12,867 bases of DNA. Source: CAVSUR01 sp052143655 (GTDB taxonomy: Bacteria; Actinomycetota; Actinomycetes; Streptosporangiales; Streptosporangiaceae). The notes beneath the pieces were generated by a model that was given only the letters and a program-made list of their open reading frames with translations, made no database searches and was not told the origin of the DNA. Below, piece by piece: positions 6,701 to 12,239 of this stretch. A program made the translations under genes and the position numbers. The stretch covers positions 1-12,867 of the forward strand of contig JBKQSL010000426.1 of the NCBI GenBank assembly GCA_052143655.1. Reading direction: 5' to 3'. How positions within the stretch are numbered: position 1 is the stretch's first letter; every line of letters starts with the position of its first letter.

Positions 6701-7950
6701 ATGAACGGCTCCACGTCGTCGGGGTAGCGCAGCGGCTCCAGATCGCCGATCTGATGTGACGGATGGTTCTCGTCAATTACGAGCTGATGGTTCCATGCGC
6801 CATTCCTGCTGGTCAGGATTATCCGCCAGGGCAGGGTCCCGGCCTGGCGCAGCCGGTCGGCCTTACCGTGGGCTTCGTCGAGTGAGTCGATGACCAGCAG
6901 CGTCGGCGCGTTGCGTTCGGTGAAGAACGTCCGCAGAGCATCGCTGAGCCGGGAGCTGCCCAGATCGGCGAACTGGTCGAAGGCACTCGACACGACCGCG
7001 TTCCGGATGTCACCGGCGGCCTGGAACAGCTGTGAGCAGGTCGTGAAAATAGGCAGATCTATCTCGTCTAGATTCTCCCCGGCCACCAGTGCGTCAAGCG
7101 CGTCCTCAGCGCATCGCCGGGCCAGGCGTTTGGCCAGCCAGGTTTTGCCTGAGCCGGGGCCGCCGAGCACGACAAGCCGCAGGCACCGCCTCGCTAGTTC
7201 GTCGGCATCGAGACTGTGCTCTGCCTCCTGGCCGGTGACGCTTATCCGCAACTTCCGCTCGATGGCCGCGGCGGTGAGCACCGGCCCGGCGAACCGCTGG
7301 TCCCGCGGCCACGGGTCGGTGTCAAGCCAGCCGATCAGCGTGCTGAGGTACGCCGCGACGTCGCCGCGCCGCGCGGGACCCGGCGGAAGACGGTTAAGTA
7401 CCCTGGTGAGGGTCCCCATCAGGGTGCTGAAACGCTCGGCGTCACGCTCGCCCTGCGCAGCGAACTGAGCGGCAAGGTCAGCGTGCAAGTCTGTCAGCGC
7501 CGCTTCCAGCGCGTTCGCCTGGCCGGTCTCCATCCGCTCTAGACGGCTGACCAGCAGTTGCTGGAAGAACGCCGGCTCCAGGCTGGCGGCGGCGAATTCG
7601 AGCAGGCCGCGAGCGATAATCAGCGCCGCCGCCTGCGAGTCGTGGAGGGTCCGGCCTTCCCGCGCAGGCAGGCAGGCGGCGATCCGGTCGGCCAGATCCG
7701 CCACGCTGCCCTGTCCGGCCACCTGCCAGGTCTGCCGGTCCTCCAGCAGCCGGCGCAGCGCGTCAAACTCCTGCTGGCTGAGCTCCAGCGAAGTGCCCGT
7801 TGCTGCCTTGAGCAGGTTGCTCAGCTGATCGTTGCGGCGCAGCCTCCGGAACCAGCGCCGAGCCGACGATGCGAGCGCATCCGCTGCCCAGTTGACAGGC
7901 ACGGCAACCGCCGCCGGGCCGATCGCGGCCCCGAGCAGCCAGGCAAGCAT
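3724..7950 (-). CDS. Large NACHT-family NTPase with C-terminal helical repeat array
   Basis: A 1408-residue STAND NTPase. Residues 1-20 are hydrophobic (MLAWLLGAAIGPAAVAVPV), followed by an Arg-rich stretch (33-39) and a helical N-terminal domain to about 220. The NACHT core has Walker A GGPGSGKT (263-270), Walker B LLVIDSLDEA (351-360) with the acidic pair typical of NACHT, and a sensor-like WRIILTSR (375-382). A winged-helix-like part (RRFVHRSLREYLVAEQI, 557-573) follows. From 731 to 1375 come about sixteen copies of a ~37-residue repeat with core PTxxDKRQARxxLLxLL. The N-domain/NACHT/repeat-sensor layout is that of bacterial NLR-like defence proteins: the repeats would sense a ligand and nucleotide-driven oligomerisation would activate the N-terminus. 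The sensor/effector roles are inferred. The ATG at 7950 is the first possible start, because an in-frame TAA lies nine bases upstream; the ribosome site is weak. The frame is fully intact although its neighbours are decayed. Confidence 0.88.
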   Translation of the reverse strand: MLAWLLGAAIGPAAVAVPVNWAADALASSARRWFRRLRRNDQLSNLLKAATGTSLELSQQEFDALRRLLEDRQTWQVAGQGSVADLADRIAACLPAREGRTLHDSQAAALIIARGLLEFAAASLEPAFFQQLLVSRLERMETGQANALEAALTDLHADLAAQFAAQGERDAERFSTLMGTLTRVLNRLPPGPARRGDVAAYLSTLIGWLDTDPWPRDQRFAGPVLTAAAIERKLRISVTGQEAEHSLDADELARRCLRLVVLGGPGSGKTWLAKRLARRCAEDALDALVAGENLDEIDLPIFTTCSQLFQAAGDIRNAVVSSAFDQFADLGSSRLSDALRTFFTERNAPTLLVIDSLDEAHGKADRLRQAGTLPWRIILTSRNGAWNHQLVIDENHPSHQIGDLEPLRYPDDVEPFIRRWFASQAEWGDNLTAQIARRPGLQQAATVPLILAFYCLIGGSEQLPEFRRDIYASVLKRMLTGRWRGSSNRQPDLRACLSTLRAWAWAGATCHPRTEMGTWSDDIATEFVALGEAETEALDHVAAALGPPDPDTGTIPRRFVHRSLREYLVAEQIASLPADQAAEIMLPHLWFDSDWEYTAPAAIAMHPEHDALVRKLICRAARSEVIPDDLSVIDAGLELRGLLTRVTAESGEAQWTPGLADVIGRARAEFVVASGSVDFGGADFGSMELGGVATWHSSNWQAREALQSMLVIPENLDWADALVPAVLQVVPTAEDKRQVREVLLRLLAGQVSGWAAAVLADGVAQLDPSADDRQHARRALLGMLDKESSGFVGAPLAGSVARLEPTPDDRRQARHALVRMLDIDESGAIGEWLADRVVELAPTSEDKRQARSALLRLLIRRTDGWTGLLLTRAVLRLQPTAAEERKVCDALLRRLASPANRDDAPQLVDLVVRLTSTADDKSRARDALLALLGALPPLADIPGLVDNRTAEALIGGVLRLADTLQARRQALNAVIRLLADANADAGAGAPVAAMVHGLVQLASEAEGKPPVRQELIRLLDGQATPAVAVRLAEGIVQLAPTADDIRHVRETVLALLGGQSTRGRRGTPEVERRSQDDGMQNDEIAGSRFGWAALAVLGSRPGDANRPAAIGDASQLASLALLRLTGHSHGWQTGDLVSILTAADRHEIRQALLQLLTDQSHRSPPGDLTGALLRLDPTQEDKRQARTVLLGLLGRAPDGWAVTSLAEALTQLEATTAQQAQARDAILGLLAKPGTLEMSGCLIDALGRFHPTAEDKRRARALLLSQLTSTPNHWQTVHTALATLAALEPTERDRRDARAALTSFLAASPSDWNALHTMIEDLITFDPGEEDMRRARAVLLGDLATHRHTAMTLNTLADLAALDPTAEDLSTWRSWKAQPTAELLSAARRNSPLADWLAALPALAPLSE
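3826..5760 (-). repeat. Array of ~16 diverged 37-residue coding repeats in the NACHT gene
   Basis: The repeat cores begin near residues 731, 768, 806, 842, 879, 915, 962, 1002, 1040, then 1141, 1177, 1214, 1251, 1289, 1327 and 1364. Spacing is 36-38 residues in most cases, with 47 and 40 around the two weakest copies. The consensus is L-x-PTxxDKRQARxALLxLL followed by a linker often containing GW and a helix LAxxVxxL. This suggests a two-helix solenoid unit of HEAT/TPR type. A non-repeat stretch at residues 1057-1137 divides the array into nine and seven copies. The copies are diverged at both protein and DNA level, so this is an old array and not recent slippage. Confidence 0.8.
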
Positions 7951-8004
7951 TTCATGAGCTTACCGATTTCACGCCGGACCTGGCCGTCCTGGCGCTGCGG
8001 GCCC

Positions 8005-8309
8005 TCAGCCACAACCTGGTGTCAGCCGGATAGCGGGATTTGGGCCCGCCCTGGCGACACCGGGAAGCTGATAATCGTCCAGGAATTCGATCGCGCCGGG
8101 ACGCAGCAGGCGCAGCCGAGGTAATACAAGTCGACGAAGACCGCATCGAACCGGTGATTGCCGTCCACGATCGCCAGGTCGAACTGGCGGCCCTCGCCGA
8201 GCAGCCGGGGCAGCACGGCGTGTGACTCCCCGGCATGGTGCTCGATCAGCCCGGTTACCCTGGCTTCGTCGAGGAGCCGGATCAAGACCTCGTCCCGCCC
8301 GCCGCACTC
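8005..8309 (-). pseudogene. Class I SAM-dependent methyltransferase, C-terminal fragment, frameshifted
   Basis: Reading leftward from the IS end, the frame gives DEVLIRLLDEARVTGLIEHH, then FDLAIVDGNHRFDAVFVD and LYYLG. This is the post-motif I half of a Methyltransf_24-like enzyme, with VDGNH as the acidic metal/substrate region. At about 8113-8118 two extra bases (or one missing) break the frame. In the next frame it resumes as RLLRPGAIEFLDDYQLPG, exactly the expected continuation. After VARA the sequence departs from the family and stops at 8005. The N-terminal SAM-binding motif I is absent: the coding sequence ends where the IS inverted repeat starts. The gene is therefore truncated at both ends and frameshifted. 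It lay upstream of the NACHT gene on the same strand, but being a remnant it gives no evidence of a functional partnership. Confidence 0.7.
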
Positions 8310-8322
8310 GCTATATCAGCAG
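8310..8322. repeat. Left terminal inverted repeat of the candidate IS
   Basis: GCTATATCAGCAG is AT-rich compared with its surroundings and pairs with the right repeat at 11 of 13 positions. It abuts the truncated methyltransferase fragment. Confidence 0.5.
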
Positions 8323-8416
8323 CCTGCCAGAAAGCACGGGCCGGGCACTGACCGCAACACAAACAGCAGTCCCTGCCGCGCGCCAGTCCCCAGGACTCCC
8401 GACATAGGGAGAAGGA

Positions 8417-10711
8417 TCATGCAGTGCGTGGGTGGGGCTTGACCTCGTAGCGCAGGACCAGCCTGGTGCCCGGGTAGCGGCTGCCGGTGTGGTTGAGCTG
8501 GTCGCAGAGGGCGGCGAGGGCCTGGGTCCGGCGCGGTGCGGTGAGCGGGTCGAGGCGGACGAGCAGTTCACTGTCGCCGGGGATGATGTCGCCGGAGGCG
8601 GCCAGCGCTTCGCGGACGACGGCGTAGGCTTCGTCGCCGGCGCGGGCGTAATGGCCGTCCAGGGTGCGGGCGAGTGTGGTTTCGGCGTTGCAGGCCGCCA
8701 TCCGGATGGCGTGGGTGATCTGCTTGACCTCGGCCTCTGGGCGGACCATGTCCGGGGCTATCTCACCAAGGCGGATCCGGGCAGGAACCGCGGCTGCGGC
8801 GTGCCCGGCCTCCTCCTGCTCGCGCCAGGCGGTTTCGACCGGGGCGTTGAGGGCGTTGATCATCTGGTTGGTGATGGTCACGGGCTGGCCGGGGGCGGGG
8901 CTGCGCAGTCCGGGCAGCGCGGCGTCGCGGGCGGCCTCGGCGGCTGCGGCGAGGGCTTCGGCCCGGCGGACCTGGGCGGCGGCGGCCTTCTTCGCCGGGT
9001 TCGGGACGAGCCGGTCCGGGTCGTCCGGGCTGGCGGCGTAGGAGTCCAGGGCGTCGAGGGCGAAGTGGGTGCGGGCGTACCGGAAGTAGTTCTCCTCCCG
9101 CCACCGCGAGGTCAGCCGCCAGCACACCTCCCCGGCGTCCAGGTCCCGCCGGGTGGTGAGCGCGTGGATCTGCCGGGTGGTCCCGCGGGTGGCGCCGCCG
9201 CGGGCGGGGACGCGGCGGGTGACCTGCCGCAGGCTGACCTGCTCGCCCTTGCGCGGCCCGTCGTTGATGTCCAGCGTGACCGTGGTGTCCGCCAGGTCAT
9301 ACTCGTGCTCACGGCCCCGGTCATCAGCGCAGGCGACCGTGCTGAACTCGGCTGCGGGCACGTCGGGGGCCGGCCCTTTGCGCCAGGTGAGGATGTCGAA
9401 GTCCGCGCCGGTGATGTCGGCGAGCAGTGCCGGGGACCACCCGCCCCGGTCGAAGCACACCGTTACCCGCCGCCCCTCGCCCACGACCTGCCGCAGCCTG
9501 GGGAGCAGCCGTCTCAGCTCGCCGGCCAGCGACTCCGACGGCTCGGCGGCCACCATGAACACCGGGTCGCCATCCTGATCGGTGACCCAGGTCTCCTCGG
9601 CGGCCGGGGCGGGGAACTTCAGCCGCGCGATGTGGGTCTTCTGCATGGTGCGGGTCCCGTAGTAGGCGCGGGCATGCCCATCGACGTAGAGGAAGCCCAG
9701 GGTGTCCGGCCGGGCGGCGGCGTGCCGCCGGGCCAGCGCCATGATCAGCTCAGCCGCTTGCCCGGCGGCGGCGAGCTCGCCGAGCTTGCGGCGGATCGTC
9801 TTGACCTCCGGCGCCCGGTCCAGGCCGGGCACCCGGCCCAGCGCGCCTGGCGGCACCCGGGTGGCGCCTTCGGCCCGAGGCTCGCCGGCCAGGGCCAGGA
9901 ACACCAGGGTCAGCAGCGTGGCGGCCAGCCCGTAGAACCCGTTCTTGAGCTGCCCGTAGACCTCACGGGCGCAGGCGAGCAGGGCGGTGTCCTCCAGCGG
10001 CGGCAGGGCCAGCAGCAGCCCGGCCAGCGGATATCTGGCACCCCGGGCGAAGACCGGATCGGCGCCCTCGCCCAGCAGGCCCCACCGGGCCAGCACCCGC
10101 TCGCCGTCCCGCGGCACCGGGTCCGGCAGCACCGGCAGCGGCCCGCCCGCGGCCGCCGCCTCGTCATCCCGCTGATCAGGCGCGCCGGCCTGGCCGGGCT
10201 GGGCCGCCCGGCTGGCGTCATCGCCGCCGGCGCCGGCACAGGAGGCGGCCACCCGGCCAAGCGCGCTGCGGACGCTGAACGTCGACACCCCGGTCGCCGC
10301 GGCGATCTGCCGCAGAGTCTTGCCAGCGGCATCCAGCCCGGCGATCTGGGCGATCATCCCGGGCGTCAGCTTCGACGCGCCCTTCGGGCCGCGCCGGGCC
10401 GGGACCAGCCCGGCCACCCCGCCGGCGGCCAGCGCCCGGTCCCACCGCCACACCGTGGCCGGGTCTGCCCCGAACGCCGCAGCGACCTGGCCCTGGCTGG
10501 CCGCACGGAGCCGGACCAGCTGCACCGCCGCCAGCCGCCGTCCCGCCTCGTCCCCGCCATCCCAGGCGAACGTGGCCAGCCCGTGCACCGTCACCAGCCC
10601 GCCGCCGTCCTCCCCGGCCATCACACCGACGCCGGGCGCGATCTCCGCCGCCCCTTCGGGCAGCAGCGGCAGCACCGGCTGGGTGAGCATACGGCCCATC
10701 ATCCACCCCAT
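8417..10711 (-). CDS. Large DDE-type transposase (764 residues)
   Basis: The N-terminus carries two helix-turn-helix-like parts: SQGQVAAAFGADPATVWRW (72-90), followed by a GLVPARRGPKG linker, and KTLRQIAAATGVSTFSVRSA (131-150). Both resemble the DNA-binding parts of transposases. A catalytic RNase H-like core follows: D344 in LYVDGHARAYYG, D421 in VCFDRGGWSP, and E539/E540 in SRWREENYFRYAR, spaced as in IS4-like DDE enzymes, where the last glutamate sits in a Y/R-rich helix. The C-terminal 190 residues are helical and Ala-rich. At 764 residues it is much longer than usual IS4-type transposases (about 350-550). The family cannot be fixed by eye; it resembles the long unclassified actinobacterial transposases. 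The ATG at 10711 starts MGWMMGRM, so starts at residues 4, 5 or 8 are also possible. AT-rich DNA just upstream (10722-10750) may hold its promoter. It appears intact. Confidence 0.75.
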   Translation of the reverse strand: MGWMMGRMLTQPVLPLLPEGAAEIAPGVGVMAGEDGGGLVTVHGLATFAWDGGDEAGRRLAAVQLVRLRAASQGQVAAAFGADPATVWRWDRALAAGGVAGLVPARRGPKGASKLTPGMIAQIAGLDAAGKTLRQIAAATGVSTFSVRSALGRVAASCAGAGGDDASRAAQPGQAGAPDQRDDEAAAAGGPLPVLPDPVPRDGERVLARWGLLGEGADPVFARGARYPLAGLLLALPPLEDTALLACAREVYGQLKNGFYGLAATLLTLVFLALAGEPRAEGATRVPPGALGRVPGLDRAPEVKTIRRKLGELAAAGQAAELIMALARRHAAARPDTLGFLYVDGHARAYYGTRTMQKTHIARLKFPAPAAEETWVTDQDGDPVFMVAAEPSESLAGELRRLLPRLRQVVGEGRRVTVCFDRGGWSPALLADITGADFDILTWRKGPAPDVPAAEFSTVACADDRGREHEYDLADTTVTLDINDGPRKGEQVSLRQVTRRVPARGGATRGTTRQIHALTTRRDLDAGEVCWRLTSRWREENYFRYARTHFALDALDSYAASPDDPDRLVPNPAKKAAAAQVRRAEALAAAAEAARDAALPGLRSPAPGQPVTITNQMINALNAPVETAWREQEEAGHAAAAVPARIRLGEIAPDMVRPEAEVKQITHAIRMAACNAETTLARTLDGHYARAGDEAYAVVREALAASGDIIPGDSELLVRLDPLTAPRRTQALAALCDQLNHTGSRYPGTRLVLRYEVKPHPRTA

Positions 10712-10820
10712 CCGCCCGGCAATTATCTTGCAATAATTTTCTCACATATCGGGCAAGCGGAACGGCAGCGACACGCCAAAGGTGCAGATCAGCCCGGCAA
10801 CGGCATCCAGGCACCAGCCT

Positions 10821-10852
10821 CTATATCAGGAGTCCTGGTCCCGCTGATATGG
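10821..10852. repeat. Palindrome at the right end of the IS
   Basis: CTATATCAG (10821-10829) and CTGATATGG (10844-10852) form an inverted repeat around a 14-base spacer. The outer arm is the right terminal repeat. The inner arm is a third copy of the same motif in the orientation of the left end. It may be a sub-terminal transposase binding site or a hairpin that limits read-through into the transposase. No counterpart is seen inside the left end. Confidence 0.45.
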
Positions 10853-10853
10853 C
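10841..10853. repeat. Right terminal inverted repeat of the candidate IS
   Basis: The complement reads GCCATATCAGCGG, pairing with the left repeat at 8310-8322 with two mismatches. Confidence 0.5.
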
Positions 10854-10950
10854 GTTGTTACATGTCATCGGGGTGACCGTTGGAAGCGCGCCCGAATTGG
10901 GTCCTGGGCGCCGGGGCAGCATGCGCTGCGGCACACGTGCGCCAGGAGAC

Positions 10951-11876
10951 CTAAGTCTGGCTAGCCGACGGGAATGCCCGCCCGACGATCTCCTCGACGT
11001 CCAGGTACGCGCCGCCAGCGCCGTCGGCACCGTCCGGATCGCGGTCGCGGTCACTGGCGAGCGTGTCGTTGATCGCCGTCACGAAGCCAGGCAGGGCGCT
11101 GTGCAGCACCTGGAGCTGCGGGTCTGTGCCGCCGCGGTCCACAGCGTCTTGCCCGGCAGGTCGGCGATCAGCGCACGGACCAGGAAGCGGGCCGCCGTGA
11201 CGCGCCATCCTGGATTGTCGGCGGCCGCGCCGGCTACCTCGCTTGCCAGCGCGTACAGGCAGGCGAGGTCGTAGGCGTCGGTCGCGGATGCCGGCTCGGA
11301 GGCGGCCATGTCCGGGCCGGACAGCCATCCGATCGCCTGTCCCCGCAGGCCGGGCTGAGCCGAGGCCAGCCAGCAGATCGCCTGGCGCACCCGGTACCGG
11401 CGCAGCAGGCCGGGATCCGGTGGCCGCATCCGTTCGATGGCGTCGACCGCCTGCGCATACGCCGCATGGGCCTGGGCATAGCCGTCCGGCCGGCCGGTGC
11501 CGGGGGAGGCGGTGCCAACCCCGGCGGCGGCGAGCTGGTCGAGGCTGTCCGCGAGTCCGGCAAGCAGGTACGGTCGCGGTCGCGATGACTTCGCGAGCAG
11601 ATCGGCGGCCTGGTCTGGGCCGTCCTGGACCGGGCCTCCCGCGGCTGGCGCGGCCTGACGATGACCCCAGACGGCCTGCGGCTCCTGCAAGACCTGCGCC
11701 GCTCGCTGCTCGAGCCACCCCGCCAACTGCGGCCACGCGCCGTCACCGCGGCCCAGCCCGAAGATCAGCCAGAAATTGTCGGAGCCACCGCATAACCTCA
11801 CCATGAAGCTGGAACCCGCGCCCGCCGATTTACACCGGATTCCGGACGCCACCCGCGCGACCCCCTGCCGCGACAT
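10951..11876 (-). pseudogene. Frameshifted alpha-helical (TPR-like) protein of unknown function
   Basis: The first frame encodes about 250 residues of helical sequence, for example PRPYLLAGLADSLDQLAAAG, YAQAHAAYAQAVDAIERM, RRYRVRQAICWLASA, AYDLACLYALASEVAGAA and WRVTAARFLVRALIADLPG. The amphipathic helix pairs look TPR-like. At about 11127-11136 (a GCGGC run) the frame shifts by one missing or two extra bases. The first frame ends after 16 unlike residues, whereas the neighbouring frame continues naturally as TDPQLQVLHSALPGFVTAIN and ends at a TAG (10951) after 58 residues. The N-terminus is unclear: the ATG at 11876 has a Shine-Dalgarno-like GGAGG touching it, and the first 25 residues look non-coding, so the real start may be near 11804 or lost. 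I do not recognise the family. A sequencing error in the GC run could make this an intact gene of about 300 codons. Confidence 0.55.
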
Positions 11877-12108
11877 CCTCCATCGGCTCCATCCCAGCAG
11901 TCTGCCAGCAGCGCCCTAAGGTCTGGCCGGGCAGAGCTCGCTAACCCCCGGACCCCCTCACCGCAGAGCTATCCATCTGGATGCCCGGCTTCGAGCCATT
12001 AGAGCGTGGCTACGTGCTCAACGACGGGACCGGTGCTGGCGGCACGAGCGCCGACTGGATCAGTGTCCACGGTTCGAGGAAACCCGCGAGACCGGAGGAA
12101 AAGACTCA

Positions 12109-12204
12109 ATGTGGGGCGTTGGTCCCTGCCTCCTGGTGTTGTCGTGGTGCCAGCGTGAAAGAGCCCCTGAGTGCCCGCCCGCCGAGGGCCCTGGCGGAGC
12201 TTGA
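12109..12204 (+). CDS. Possible 31-residue leader ORF
   Basis: ATG at 12109 follows GGAGG (12094-12098) by ten bases. The frame MWGVGPCLLVLSWCQ continues to a TGA at 12202-12204. The product is Cys/Trp-containing with a short hydrophobic core. It ends inside the hairpin region just before the ribosome site of the secreted protein gene, so a leader-peptide role is conceivable. No family is recognised, and short open frames with a chance ribosome site are common. Confidence 0.15.
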   Translation: MWGVGPCLLVLSWCQRERAPECPPAEGPGGA

Positions 12205-12214
12205 TCAAGGGCTC
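12161..12214 (+). promoter_or_regulatory. Nested hairpins upstream of the secreted protein gene
   Basis: GAGCCC (12161-12166) pairs with GGGCTC (12209-12214). Inside, CCGCC (12179-12183) pairs with GGCGG (12193-12197) around a loop containing the palindrome AGGGCCCT. The structure ends eleven bases before the Shine-Dalgarno, so it could protect the 5' end or modulate translation. There is no U-run to support a terminator. Confidence 0.35.
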
Positions 12215-12224
12215 CCACGGCGTC

Positions 12225-12231
12225 TAGGAGG
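12225..12231 (+). promoter_or_regulatory. Strong Shine-Dalgarno TAGGAGG
   Basis: TAGGAGG lies eight bases before the ATG at 12240 and fixes the start of the secreted propeller protein. Confidence 0.7.
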
Positions 12232-12239
12232 TAGGCCCG

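Larger units (their letters stand above)
8310..10853 (-). mobile_element. Candidate insertion sequence of about 2.5 kb with imperfect 13-bp terminal inverted repeats
   Basis: The transposase gene is enclosed by GCTATATCAGCAG (8310-8322) and, inverted, GCCATATCAGCGG (complement of 10841-10853), matching at 11 of 13 positions. The left repeat is exactly where the methyltransferase remnant loses its 5' part, which supports it as the element boundary. Non-coding margins are about 95 bases on the left and 130 on the right. No convincing target duplication is seen (ACTC on the left against GTTG on the right), so either the true ends differ by a few bases or one flank was rearranged after insertion. 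Confidence 0.55.
11877..12239. other. Intergenic leader region of the secreted propeller gene
   Basis: These 363 bases contain no recognisable conserved gene. The rightward part holds a possible 31-codon ORF, nested hairpins and the ribosome binding site of the next gene. The part at 11877-12090 shows no feature I can support. I compared it by eye with common riboswitch cores and found no match. Confidence 0.5.

Noticed and set aside
4928..6759. Two long plus-strand open frames (468 and 417 codons) opposite the NACHT repeats
   Set aside because: Low-complexity Ser/Arg/Ala sequences whose apparent repeats are the mirror of the coding repeats on the other strand.
7951..8309. Methyltransferase as a functional partner of the NACHT gene
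   Set aside because: It is truncated at both ends and frameshifted, so it cannot be part of a working two-gene system.
8306..10857. Target-site duplication around the IS
   Set aside because: The bases flanking the inverted repeats (ACTC and GTTG) do not match, and small shifts of the boundary did not give a convincing duplication.
8432..10876. 814-codon open frame on the plus strand across the transposase gene
   Set aside because: Antisense to the transposase; Gly/Val/Gln-rich without domains, a mirror of the codon bias of the real gene.
11877..12239. Riboswitch in the leader of the secreted protein gene
   Set aside because: Hairpins are present, but no conserved core of c-di-GMP, c-di-AMP, cobalamin or SAM riboswitches could be matched by eye.
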